A stretch of DNA of 8,543 bases from an uncultured Oscillospiraceae bacterium. Its GTDB lineage: Bacteria > Bacillota > Clostridia > UBA1381. Position numbers and translations under genes: made by a program. Position 1 is the first letter of the stretch. Every line of letters begins with the position of its first letter. The notes beneath the pieces were generated by a model. The model saw only the letters and a program-made list of their open reading frames with translations. It had not been told where the DNA came from and searched no databases. The stretch spans positions 1-8,543 of the forward strand of contig CAMNAT010000067.1 of assembly GCA_946531785.1 (NCBI GenBank), written 5' to 3'. Positions 1 to 6,649 of this stretch are shown here, piece by piece.

Positions 1-14
1 GGTGTGATAGTATC

Positions 15-36
15 TATAGTAATGTTAATAAAGGAG
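15..36 (+). promoter_or_regulatory. Possible -10 box and RBS of the WYL regulator gene
   Basis: TATAGT at 15-20 matches five of six bases of a sigma-A -10 box, and AAAGGAG at 30-36 is a strong Shine-Dalgarno sequence 10 bases before the ATG at 47. The -35 box would lie outside the window, so the promoter half is only a guess. The RBS is convincing and supports the ATG at 47 as the start. Confidence 0.35.
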
Positions 37-46
37 TAATAAAGCT

Positions 47-1051
47 ATGTATACCGGACAACCGAAAAAGCTTATAATATTGAACATATTGGATATACTG
101 AGGCGGCATACCGATGAGGATCACCGCCTGTCGCAGAAGGATATACTGGAGCTGCTCGAAAATGAGTATGACATGCCTGTTGACCGAAAATCGGTAAAGC
201 GCAATCTTATGGATCTTATCGATTTCGGCTATGATATAGAATACACCGAGACTGTTAGGGTAAACAAAAAGGGCGAGGAGGAAACGATATATTCAGACTG
301 GTATCTGAACCATGATTTTTCCGATGCCGAGCTGCGCCTTTTGATAGACGGTCTGCTGTTTTCAAGGCATGCGGCGACCAATCAGAGCAGGGAGCTGATA
401 AAAAAGCTGTGCGGTCTTTCAAACGAGTATTTTGATGCCAAGGTAAAGCATATCCATTCCATAAGGGAGAACACGCCGAAAAACAGGGAGCTTTTCTATA
501 CTATAGATATCCTTGACGAGGCGATAAGCAGAAACAAAAAGGTCTCCTTTACCTATAACAGCTATGATGTAGACAAAAAGCTGCATCCACGCCGGACGGA
601 AAAGTATGTCGTTGACCCGTATCAGATCGCGGCGACCAACGGGCGGTATTATCTCATATGCACCGATGACAAGCATGAGAGCATTTCAAACTACCGTCTG
701 GACAGAATAACAGGGATAGCGCTGCTTGATGAGAGGGCGAAGCCGAAGCTTGAGGGCTGGACGCTGCCGCGCCATATGGCGGAGCATATCTATATGTATG
801 CCGGCGAGAGTGAAAGGGTGGTATTCAAGGCAAAAAGATATATCGTGACCGATATAATAGACTGGTTCGGTACTGATGTCAGCTTTACAGATGTGACTGA
901 GGACGAGGTCACGGCGAGGGTGAATGTGAATCTCGCCGCTATGCGGCTCTGGGCTATGCAGTACGGCAGGCATATCCGCGTGACATATCCGGAATCGCTT
1001 GCCGAGGATATAAAAAACGACCTCAAAGAGGCGCTTTCACATTATGAATAA
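47..1051 (+). CDS. WYL-domain transcriptional regulator (YafY-like, HTH + WYL + WCX)
   Basis: A 334-residue cytoplasmic DNA-binding protein. Residues about 6-85 form a winged helix-turn-helix of the DeoR/YafY type, with a likely recognition helix around VDRKSVKRNLMDL (45-57) and a wing ending near YSDWYL (82-87). A linker of helices follows to about 145. The WYL domain covers about 150-230: RYYLIC (200-205) corresponds to the family's W-Y-L strand, and NYRLDRI (215-221) is the conserved arginine-bearing motif linked to ligand or nucleic-acid binding in this family. Residues about 255-330 fit the C-terminal WCX extension. Length is normal and the gene looks intact. A terminator follows directly and the next operon has its own promoter, so the gene is transcribed separately. 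It may regulate the adjacent kinase/symporter unit, but this is inferred from position only; the ligand cannot be read from the sequence. WYL proteins may activate or repress, and some respond to DNA damage or phage. Confidence 0.9.
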   Translation: MYTGQPKKLIILNILDILRRHTDEDHRLSQKDILELLENEYDMPVDRKSVKRNLMDLIDFGYDIEYTETVRVNKKGEEETIYSDWYLNHDFSDAELRLLIDGLLFSRHAATNQSRELIKKLCGLSNEYFDAKVKHIHSIRENTPKNRELFYTIDILDEAISRNKKVSFTYNSYDVDKKLHPRRTEKYVVDPYQIAATNGRYYLICTDDKHESISNYRLDRITGIALLDERAKPKLEGWTLPRHMAEHIYMYAGESERVVFKAKRYIVTDIIDWFGTDVSFTDVTEDEVTARVNVNLAAMRLWAMQYGRHIRVTYPESLAEDIKNDLKEALSHYE

Positions 1052-1057
1052 TAACCA

Positions 1058-1102
1058 GGGGCTGTTGCAAAACGCAAGTTTTGCAGCAGCTCCGTGTTTT
1101 TT
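1058..1102 (+). terminator. Rho-independent terminator after the WYL regulator
   Basis: The arms 1058-1073 and 1078-1093 pair over 16 bp with two G-T wobbles around a GCAA (GNRA-type) tetraloop. A T-rich tail follows, including six consecutive T at 1097-1102. It starts 6 bases after the stop codon and lies before the kinase promoter, so it insulates the two units. Confidence 0.92.
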
Positions 1103-1118
1103 CTTATTAAAAAATTTA

Positions 1119-1147
1119 TTGACAATAAATACAGGTTATTGTATAAT
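1119..1147 (+). promoter_or_regulatory. Consensus sigma-A promoter of the kinase-symporter operon
   Basis: TTGACA at 1119-1124 and TATAAT at 1142-1147 are both perfect matches and are separated by exactly 17 bp. Transcription should start near 1153-1155, giving a leader of only about 30 bases, too short for a riboswitch. The -10 box is embedded in a 10-bp perfect palindrome, TATAATTATA (1142-1151), which might be part of a repressor site but could also be chance in AT-rich DNA. A promoter this strong usually needs repression or is constitutive. Confidence 0.9.
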
Positions 1148-1168
1148 TATAATATCTGGACTATTTTG

Positions 1169-1177
1169 AAAGGAAGG
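1169..1177 (+). promoter_or_regulatory. RBS that fixes the kinase start at 1184
   Basis: AAAGGAAGG lies 6 bases before ATG 1184. The frame is open back to an ATG-like codon at 1094, but that codon is inside the terminator stem's trailing edge and upstream of the mapped promoter, so it cannot be on this transcript. Confidence 0.85.
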
Positions 1178-1183
1178 AAAACC

Positions 1184-2764
1184 ATGAAGCAATATATAGA
1201 ATCAGGCAAGGCGGTGCTGGGCATAGAGTTCGGCTCGACCAGGATAAAGGCGATCCTTATCGGCGAGGACAAGGCTCCGATAGCCTCGGGCGCGCACGAC
1301 TGGGAAAACAGCCTTGTTGACGGGATATGGACATACAGCCTTGACGAGATATGGGACGGGCTGCGTGACTGCTACCGTAAGCTTTGCGAGGATGTAAAGG
1401 ATAAATACGGCGCGGAGATAACGAGCCTCAGGGCTATCGGCTTCAGCGCGATGATGCACGGATACATGGCATTCGATAAGGCCGGAAAGCTCCTCGTGCC
1501 GTTCCGCACATGGCGCAACGCCATAACGGCGGAGGCATCGGAAAAGCTCACTAAGCTTTTCAACTACCCCATCCCGCAGCGCTGGAGCATAGCGCATCTG
1601 TATCAGGCAATGCTTAACGGTGAGGCGCATGTAAAGGACATAGCACACCAGACGACGCTTGCCGGATATATCCACTGGCAGCTTTCGGGCAGGAAGGTGC
1701 TTGGAGTGGGCGAAGCGAGCGGCATGTTCCCGATAGATATAAAGACAAAGAAATTCAACACGCGGATGATCGGACAGTTCAACGAGCTTGCAAAGGATTA
1801 TCCGTGGACGCTTGAGGACATCTTCCCCGAGGTGCTCACAGCCGGAGAGGATGCCGGAACGCTGACCGCCGAGGGCGCAAGGCTGCTCGATCCGAGCGGC
1901 AGACTGCAGCCGGGCGCGCGCATGTGCCCGCCCGAGGGCGATGCCGGAACAGGCATGGCGGCAACGAACAGCGTAAAGGTGCGGACGGGCAATATCTCAG
2001 CCGGAACATCGGTATTCGGCATGGTCGTTTTAGAGGACGACTTAAAGGAGGTGCATCCGGAGATCGACCTCGTAACGACACCGTCGGGCGATCTTGTCGG
2101 CATGGTGCACTGCAACAACTGCACATCGGATCTCAATGCATGGGTATATCTCCTGCGCGACTTCTTAAAGGCATACGGCACAGAGCCGGAGATCGGAAAG
2201 CTTTATGAGACCTTTTTCACCGAGGCGTTAAAAGGCGATCCCGACTGCGGCAATGTGCTTACATATAATTACGTTTCCGGCGAGAATATCACCGGCATGG
2301 AGGAGGGCAGACCGCTCGTTGTAAGAACGCCGGAGAGCAAATTCGATTTTGCTAACTTCGCAAAGGCTACACTGTACTCAACTCTTGCGGTGCTTAAAAT
2401 AGGGCTTGATATCATGCTAGTCAAGGAGGGCGTTAAGCTCGACTCCATAACAGGTCACGGCGGACTCTATAAGACCCCGAAGGTAGGACAGCAGATAACC
2501 GCGAACGCTATAAACGCGCCCGTAACGGTAATGGAGACTGCGGGCGAGGGCGGCGCATGGGGCATAGCGCTGCTCGCCGATTACATGGTATGCCGCGAGG
2601 CAGGCGAAACACTTGATATGTACCTTGAAAACAAGGTATTTGCCGGAAGCCGCGGCGTTACGGTAGCGCCGGAGCCGGACGAGGTCGAGGGCTTCAATGT
2701 ATTTATCGAAAGATACAAAAAGGGGCTTGCGATAGAGCGCGCGGCGCTTGATAACATGGAATGA
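1184..2764 (+). CDS. FGGY-family carbohydrate kinase (xylulokinase/L-ribulokinase-like)
   Basis: With the start at 1184 the protein has 526 residues, normal for FGGY kinases. It should transfer phosphate from ATP to a sugar, most likely a ketopentose, in the cytoplasm. The N-terminal half opens with the phosphate-binding strand LGIEFGSTRIKA (12-23); SAMMHGYMAFD (88-98) is the sugar-binding loop, equivalent to S-G-Q-M-H-G in xylulokinases, followed by FRTWRNAIT (107-115). PEGDAGTGMAA (250-260) carries the probable catalytic base Asp253, and GNISAGTS (269-276) is the second phosphate loop. GHGGLYKTPKVGQQ (424-437) and ETAGEGGAWGIALLADYM (451-468) build the adenosine-binding region. The subtype resembles kinases annotated as L-ribulokinase or xylulokinase in gut anaerobes, but no araA, araD or xylA homologue lies here to settle the substrate. 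It is the first gene of an operon, with the AGCS symporter gene 27 bp downstream. No frame damage or missing key residue was seen. The family is certain; the substrate is open. Confidence 0.9.
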   Translation: MKQYIESGKAVLGIEFGSTRIKAILIGEDKAPIASGAHDWENSLVDGIWTYSLDEIWDGLRDCYRKLCEDVKDKYGAEITSLRAIGFSAMMHGYMAFDKAGKLLVPFRTWRNAITAEASEKLTKLFNYPIPQRWSIAHLYQAMLNGEAHVKDIAHQTTLAGYIHWQLSGRKVLGVGEASGMFPIDIKTKKFNTRMIGQFNELAKDYPWTLEDIFPEVLTAGEDAGTLTAEGARLLDPSGRLQPGARMCPPEGDAGTGMAATNSVKVRTGNISAGTSVFGMVVLEDDLKEVHPEIDLVTTPSGDLVGMVHCNNCTSDLNAWVYLLRDFLKAYGTEPEIGKLYETFFTEALKGDPDCGNVLTYNYVSGENITGMEEGRPLVVRTPESKFDFANFAKATLYSTLAVLKIGLDIMLVKEGVKLDSITGHGGLYKTPKVGQQITANAINAPVTVMETAGEGGAWGIALLADYMVCREAGETLDMYLENKVFAGSRGVTVAPEPDEVEGFNVFIERYKKGLAIERAALDNME

Positions 2765-2791
2765 TAAAAATTCAAGGAGGAACATAGACAA

Positions 2792-4288
2792 ATGCAGAAC
2801 TTTCTGGATGCGGTAACTACCGCAAACAATGCCGTCAACAGCGTGGTATGGGGCTGGCCGGCTCTTATACTGCTCGCGGTGGTCGGCGTGCTTATGACAA
2901 TTCTCACCAAGGTATTCCAGCTTTCACATTTAAAGCACTGGTGGTCAAACACCATCGGCGCGATATTCAAGAACAAGCACATAACAAAATCTCCCGAGGA
3001 CAAGCAGATCTCGCAGTTCCAGAGCCTTTGTACCGCGCTCGCGGCAACAGTCGGCACCGGCAACATCGCCGGAGTTGCTTCGGCTATCGCCATAGGCGGT
3101 CCGGGTGCCGTTTTCTGGATGTGGATAATGGCTTTCTTCGGAATGATGACAAACTTCTCTGAGAACGTGCTCGGTATCCTTTACAGGATCAGGAACAACG
3201 AGGGCGAATGGTGCGGCGGAGCTATGTACTATCTCCGCGACGGTCTCGGCTCAAAGAAGGGCATGAAGCATGTCGGCGCAATACTCGCGGTACTGTTCAG
3301 CATATTCTGCGTTATCGCATCCTTCGGTATCGGCAACATGACACAGATAAACACCATCGCGACGAACATGAACTCATCCTTCTCTGTTCCTACATTTGTC
3401 ACAGGCATAGTACTGATGATAGTTGCCGGACTCATAATCATCGGCGGACTCAAGAGAATAGTTGCTGTAACGGAAAAGCTCGTGCCATTCATGGTCATCC
3501 TCTATCTCCTCGGCACGGTCGCGATCTGCGTTATACATATCGGCAAGTTCGGCGATGTGTTCGGCGCGATATTCCGCGGCGCGTTCGGTCTGGAGGCGGC
3601 AGGCGGCGGTATTGTAGGCTACGGCGTTATGCTCGCCATACAGATGGGTATGAAGCGCGGCGTGTTCTCGAACGAGGCAGGTCTCGGTTCATCGGTAATG
3701 GTACACTCCAACTCAAATGTCAAGGAGCCGGTTATGCAGGGCATGTGGGGCATATTCGAGGTTTTTGCCGATACCATCGTTGTCTGCACGCTCACAGCTT
3801 TCGCTCTGCTCTCCTCGGGTCTTGTTGATCTCGAAACCGGCAAGCTGGTTCAGGAGGGCGCGGAGACAGGCAGCCTTGTAGCACAGGCGTTCGGTCAGGC
3901 CTTCGGCTCATTCGGCTCATACTTTGTGGCGATAGCACTCCTGCTGTTCGCATTCTCAACATGCCTCGGTTGGAGCCATTACGGCTCAAAGGGCTTTGAG
4001 TTCCTGTTCGGAACAAAGGCTACGCTGGTATACAAAATACTCTTCGTTGTCGCTATCTTCGGCGGCGCGACCATGGGTGAGAACCTCGCATGGGAGCTTT
4101 CGGACACGTTCAACGGTCTCATGATGCTCCCGAACCTTATAGGCGTGCTTGCGCTCTCACCGGTGGTATATCTCTGTGTGAAGAACTATGTTGACAGACG
4201 CATCCGCAAGCTGGATGTAAAGCCCATGCTCTCAATGCATCCCGATATACAGAAGGAGCAGGAGCAGGGTCTTAAGAACGAGAAATAA
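2792..4288 (+). CDS. AGCS-family sodium:alanine/glycine symporter
   Basis: A 498-residue inner-membrane transporter expected to import alanine, glycine or a related small amino acid together with Na+. Many hydrophobic segments are visible, for example about 22-43, 85-118, 160-182, 200-218, 228-250, 320-342, 375-392, 410-428 and 443-463. The family signature is clear: ATVGTGNIAGVASAIAIGGP (85-104) followed by GAVFWMW (105-111), EWCGGAMYYL (139-148), and MKRGVFSNEAGLGS (287-300), which includes residues of the Na+/substrate site in characterised members. The C-terminus (about 466-498) is a charged cytoplasmic tail rich in Lys and Glu. AAGGAGG at 2774-2780 sits 11 bases before the ATG. The gene is 27 bp behind the sugar kinase with no terminator between them, so they are very probably co-transcribed. 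Amino-acid specificity cannot be assigned from sequence. The large reading frames opposite and in another frame here are shadows. Confidence 0.95.
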   Translation: MQNFLDAVTTANNAVNSVVWGWPALILLAVVGVLMTILTKVFQLSHLKHWWSNTIGAIFKNKHITKSPEDKQISQFQSLCTALAATVGTGNIAGVASAIAIGGPGAVFWMWIMAFFGMMTNFSENVLGILYRIRNNEGEWCGGAMYYLRDGLGSKKGMKHVGAILAVLFSIFCVIASFGIGNMTQINTIATNMNSSFSVPTFVTGIVLMIVAGLIIIGGLKRIVAVTEKLVPFMVILYLLGTVAICVIHIGKFGDVFGAIFRGAFGLEAAGGGIVGYGVMLAIQMGMKRGVFSNEAGLGSSVMVHSNSNVKEPVMQGMWGIFEVFADTIVVCTLTAFALLSSGLVDLETGKLVQEGAETGSLVAQAFGQAFGSFGSYFVAIALLLFAFSTCLGWSHYGSKGFEFLFGTKATLVYKILFVVAIFGGATMGENLAWELSDTFNGLMMLPNLIGVLALSPVVYLCVKNYVDRRIRKLDVKPMLSMHPDIQKEQEQGLKNEK

Positions 4289-4295
4289 TGCATTA

Positions 4296-4331
4296 AACCA
4301 AAAAGATCGCCTTCGGGCGATCTTTTTGGTT
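4296..4331. terminator. Bidirectional terminator between the convergent symporter and L,D-transpeptidase genes
   Basis: The arms 4296-4311 and 4316-4331 pair perfectly over 16 bp around a TTCG tetraloop. The core GATCGCC/GGCGATC stem is flanked by five A on one side and five T on the other, so the transcript has a GC hairpin followed by a U tract on either strand. It begins 7 bases after the symporter stop and ends 12 bases from the stop of the opposing gene, so it can end both transcripts. Confidence 0.93.
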
Positions 4332-4343
4332 AATAGGGTAAAT

Positions 4344-5021
4344 TCATTTTACATTTATGCAAACTCTTGCGCCGGGCTTGACGGTCTGCAGTATCTTTAC
4401 CATCACATCCTCATCTACCGCTATGCAGCCGCCTGTGTATGACTTCGCGCCCTTTGTGTGGAAGAATATCGCCGAACCGTTGGGGTATTTGTTTTCCTTG
4501 TTATAGTCTATCGTCATTCCGTAGTTATACTGTGGGGAATACTCTATCATATGCTCGCCCTTGCAGTCATGCTTTACCCTTGCGGTGTCTATGATCTGAT
4601 TATAGTATTCGCCCTCCTCGTCACAGCCGTATATAGTGTCCGTTACATCTGTATAATTCAGCTCTGTTCCGGGATCAGGCTTGATGCCGAACGCGTCTAC
4701 AACTCCGAAATCACCGATCGGCGTCTTTGAATCGCCCTCCTTCTTCTCCTCCGTAACACCGTTGAGCCCTACAAAGCCGTCTGTTCTAACAGTGAGCGTC
4801 CACGCGTTTTTCTGCGATCTGTCCTTTTCGTACATAAGCACATCCGCATTGCAGCCGCCCGTGTACTGGACAAGTATGATCTGATCCACACTGTCATCAT
4901 TTCTGTATTTCGTCATATACTCATTCCAGTTCGTTGCATTCGGAGATGCCGGAGCATCCGTTGCAGGCTGCGGAGCGCATGCCGAGCATACAGATACGAC
5001 AGCGGCAAGTGATAAAGCCAT
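4344..5021 (-). CDS. L,D-transpeptidase family protein (YkuD-type), probable lipoprotein
   Basis: From the ATG at 5021 the protein has 225 residues. An exported YkuD-fold enzyme of this kind would cross-link or modify peptidoglycan peptides with a catalytic Cys. GDSKTPIGDF (96-105) is the typical family motif, and FFHTKGAKSYTGGCIAVDED (186-205) holds the conserved His188 and nucleophile Cys199. The usual S-H-G-C is T-G-G-C here, a form known in the COG3786-like branch. The N-terminus is hydrophobic and reaches VCSAC (11-15), followed by a Pro/Ala/Thr-rich linker, which suggests a lipoprotein (Cys15), although the -3 residue is an unusual Cys. The start is doubtful. The best RBS (AAAGGAG, 5054-5048) serves an ATG at 5038 that reads M-K-R-V-stop. 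One extra base in its A run would give M-K-K-G-I-I-M-A-L-S, a normal signal-peptide start. Thus the gene either begins at 5021 with a weak AAAGGG site, is reached by reinitiation, or has a one-base deletion. Confidence 0.82.
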   Translation of the reverse strand: MALSLAAVVSVCSACAPQPATDAPASPNATNWNEYMTKYRNDDSVDQIILVQYTGGCNADVLMYEKDRSQKNAWTLTVRTDGFVGLNGVTEEKKEGDSKTPIGDFGVVDAFGIKPDPGTELNYTDVTDTIYGCDEEGEYYNQIIDTARVKHDCKGEHMIEYSPQYNYGMTIDYNKENKYPNGSAIFFHTKGAKSYTGGCIAVDEDVMVKILQTVKPGARVCINVK

Positions 5022-5023
5022 TA

Positions 5024-5038
5024 TTATACCCTTTTCAT
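5024..5038 (-). other. Four-codon upstream reading frame (M-K-R-V) ahead of the L,D-transpeptidase
   Basis: On the minus strand AAAGGAG (5054-5048) lies 9 bases before ATG 5038, ideal spacing. This frame stops at TAA (5026-5024), two bases before the ATG at 5021 that opens the long frame. It may be the true start displaced by a one-base deletion in the AAAA run at 5035-5032, or a tiny leader coupled to the main gene. The sequence alone cannot decide. Confidence 0.5.
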
Positions 5039-5085
5039 AAATTTATTCTCCTTTATTATATTTTCGCCTTACGGCTTTTTATACC

Positions 5086-5114
5086 ATTATAAACTAAACC
5101 CGGGCAGAAACCAA
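5086..5114 (-). promoter_or_regulatory. Probable promoter of the L,D-transpeptidase gene
   Basis: On the minus strand TTGGTT (5114-5109) and a perfect TATAAT (5091-5086) are 17 bp apart. Transcription would start near 5079, about 25 bases before the AAAGGAG site. The -35 box matches only three of six bases. It lies back to back with the CotH promoter, with about 27 bp between the two -35 boxes. Confidence 0.55.
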
Positions 5115-5141
5115 GAGCAAAAACATACCTTTAAAAACTGA

Positions 5142-5170
5142 TTGACTTTATTGGCTGTATATCGTATAAT
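5142..5170 (+). promoter_or_regulatory. Sigma-A promoter of the CotH-GH2 operon
   Basis: TTGACT at 5142-5147 and TATAAT at 5165-5170 match 11 of 12 consensus bases with a 17-bp spacer. Transcription should start near 5177, giving a leader of about 20 bases. This excludes an in-frame ATG at 5173 and supports ATG 5197. An inverted repeat, TGTATA (5156-5161) and TATACA (5176-5181), brackets the -10 box and the start point and could be an operator. Confidence 0.87.
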
Positions 5171-5196
5171 ATATGTATACAAAAGGAGTGCGTAAT

Positions 5197-6639
5197 ATGA
5201 ACATGAAAAGGCTATTGTGCACGGTGCTTTCATCCTTGTTTCTGGCGCTTTCATGCACCACAGCATTCGCGGATAATTATTATGAGAATGGGATCTTCAA
5301 CTCGATAAATACTACAAAACACGATCAATTCATAGCACTGTACAAAGACGGGCAGATGGTTTCGTCAGCGATCGGGGACACGATCGACACCAGCGGCACG
5401 GAATTCGATAAGCTCCGGATATTCCTCTGGGAAAAGGGCTCAATGAAGCCCGTGCGGAAGTCTGTCGAGCTGAGCTATAACGAGGTCATAAACACACCTG
5501 CAAGAGCCGGCGATATACCCAATGTTTACCTCACAGGTGATATGACAGGGATTTCGCACGATAATAAGGTGACGCTCAAGCTGAAATATAAGAGCAAAAC
5601 CGAAAGCTTCGATAGCTATGTGACGGCAAAATGGCAAGGCAACTACGCGCTGTATTTTGAAAAAAAGAATTTTTCAATAAAGCTCTTTAAGGATGAGGCA
5701 CTTTCAAAAAAGCACAAGGTAGCCTTCAAGGACTGGGACAAGGCAAACAACTTTGTACTCAAGGCTAACTGGATAGATTCGACCGCGGCAAGGAATATAG
5801 TCTCGGCAAGACTTTACAGCACACTGCCAAATGTCACGCTGCCCGGCGGCACACCGGGAGTTATAGACGGCTTTCCGGTAAGGCTCTATATAAACAATAA
5901 ATTCTTCGGATTATATACATGGAATAAGCCAAAAAAAGGCTGGGTGTTCGGGCTGGATGATAAAAACCCGAACCATCTTATGTATTTCGCAAACTATGCG
6001 CTCGGCTCCGGTCTGTTTGAAAGAAAGTATTCCACAGATCACTATTGGGAGCTTGTATATCCAGACGAACACGAGAGCGATGAGGAATTTGACCGGGTAA
6101 CAGAATTTGTCGCAACAAGCACAAACAAGGAGTTCCGCGAGCATGTCAGAGAGTATCTCGATCTCAACAGTCTGCTCAACTTCTATGTATTCTCGCAGCT
6201 GATCCTACATGCCGACGGAACGGGCAAGAACATAAATATGGCGACATATGACGGAAAGATATGGTATATCCGTCCCTATGATCTGGATGCCACCTACGGA
6301 CTGTTCTGGGCCGGAACCAAGACGATACCCTATGATACCGACATGGCAGACGAAAATATGCGAAAAAGTGTGCTTTGGAGAAAGCTGGAGGACAACTTCC
6401 CGCAGGAGATATATGACAGATATACCGAGGTCAGACACAACCAGATGAGTGAGGATGCGGTGCTCGCCGCGTTCACCGTTTTCATGGACGAGGTCGGTGA
6501 GGAGCTTTATGCCGAGAACAGCGCCCGCTGGTCGCAGCCCGGCAAGAGCTATATGCTCAACCAGATCAGGGATTTCTTAAATACGCGCTACCCTTATCTC
6601 GACAACTATATGAAAAAATTCAATATAAATAATAAATAA
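5197..6639 (+). CDS. Secreted CotH-kinase-family protein
   Basis: With ATG 5197 (AAAGGAG at 5182-5188, 8-base spacing) the protein has 480 residues. A signal peptide is clear: MNMKRLL, a hydrophobic stretch to about 19, and a probable signal-peptidase site after Ala25 (AFA/DNYY). Cys20 gives a weaker lipoprotein alternative. Residues about 44-95 (FIALYKDGQMV to RIFLWEKGSMKPV) resemble a small beta-rich segment common in secreted clostridial polysaccharide-related proteins. The CotH region spans about 105-440: WQGNYALYFEKKNFSIKLF (146-164), LKANWIDSTAARN (188-200), GFPVRLYINNKFFGLYTWNK (225-244), LHADGTGKNINMATYDGK (337-354) and RPYDLDATYGLFW (359-371). By analogy with CotH of Bacillus, an atypical Ser kinase of spore coat proteins, Asp340, Asn346 and the Asp362/Asp364 pair are candidates for the catalytic and metal sites. 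No dockerin, SLH or sortase signal is visible. The GH2 gene follows after 10 bp, so the two are co-transcribed. Kinase activity and the target are unknown. Confidence 0.9.
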   Translation: MNMKRLLCTVLSSLFLALSCTTAFADNYYENGIFNSINTTKHDQFIALYKDGQMVSSAIGDTIDTSGTEFDKLRIFLWEKGSMKPVRKSVELSYNEVINTPARAGDIPNVYLTGDMTGISHDNKVTLKLKYKSKTESFDSYVTAKWQGNYALYFEKKNFSIKLFKDEALSKKHKVAFKDWDKANNFVLKANWIDSTAARNIVSARLYSTLPNVTLPGGTPGVIDGFPVRLYINNKFFGLYTWNKPKKGWVFGLDDKNPNHLMYFANYALGSGLFERKYSTDHYWELVYPDEHESDEEFDRVTEFVATSTNKEFREHVREYLDLNSLLNFYVFSQLILHADGTGKNINMATYDGKIWYIRPYDLDATYGLFWAGTKTIPYDTDMADENMRKSVLWRKLEDNFPQEIYDRYTEVRHNQMSEDAVLAAFTVFMDEVGEELYAENSARWSQPGKSYMLNQIRDFLNTRYPYLDNYMKKFNINNK

Positions 6640-6649
6640 GGAGCATACA

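Noticed and set aside
1094..1183. N-terminal 30-residue extension of the FGGY kinase from a codon at 1094
   Set aside because: It overlaps the terminator and lies upstream of the consensus promoter, and ATG 1184 has a good RBS and a normal family N-terminus.
2581..3093. 170-residue minus-strand frame across the kinase/symporter junction
   Set aside because: It lies antisense to two firmly identified genes, has low-complexity composition and no RBS-supported start that I could see.
3208..3828. 206-residue plus-strand frame inside the symporter gene
   Set aside because: It is rich in Arg and His, has no family motif, and overlaps a certain gene in another frame; it is a shadow of its composition.
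5064..5080. Small hairpin GCC-TTAC-GGC followed by T5 in the divergent intergenic region
   Set aside because: The stem is only three strong pairs and no transcript on the plus strand is expected to end there.
5173..5196. CotH start at ATG 5173
   Set aside because: It falls before the expected transcription start (about 5177) and has no RBS; ATG 5197 has an ideally spaced AAAGGAG and yields a normal signal peptide.
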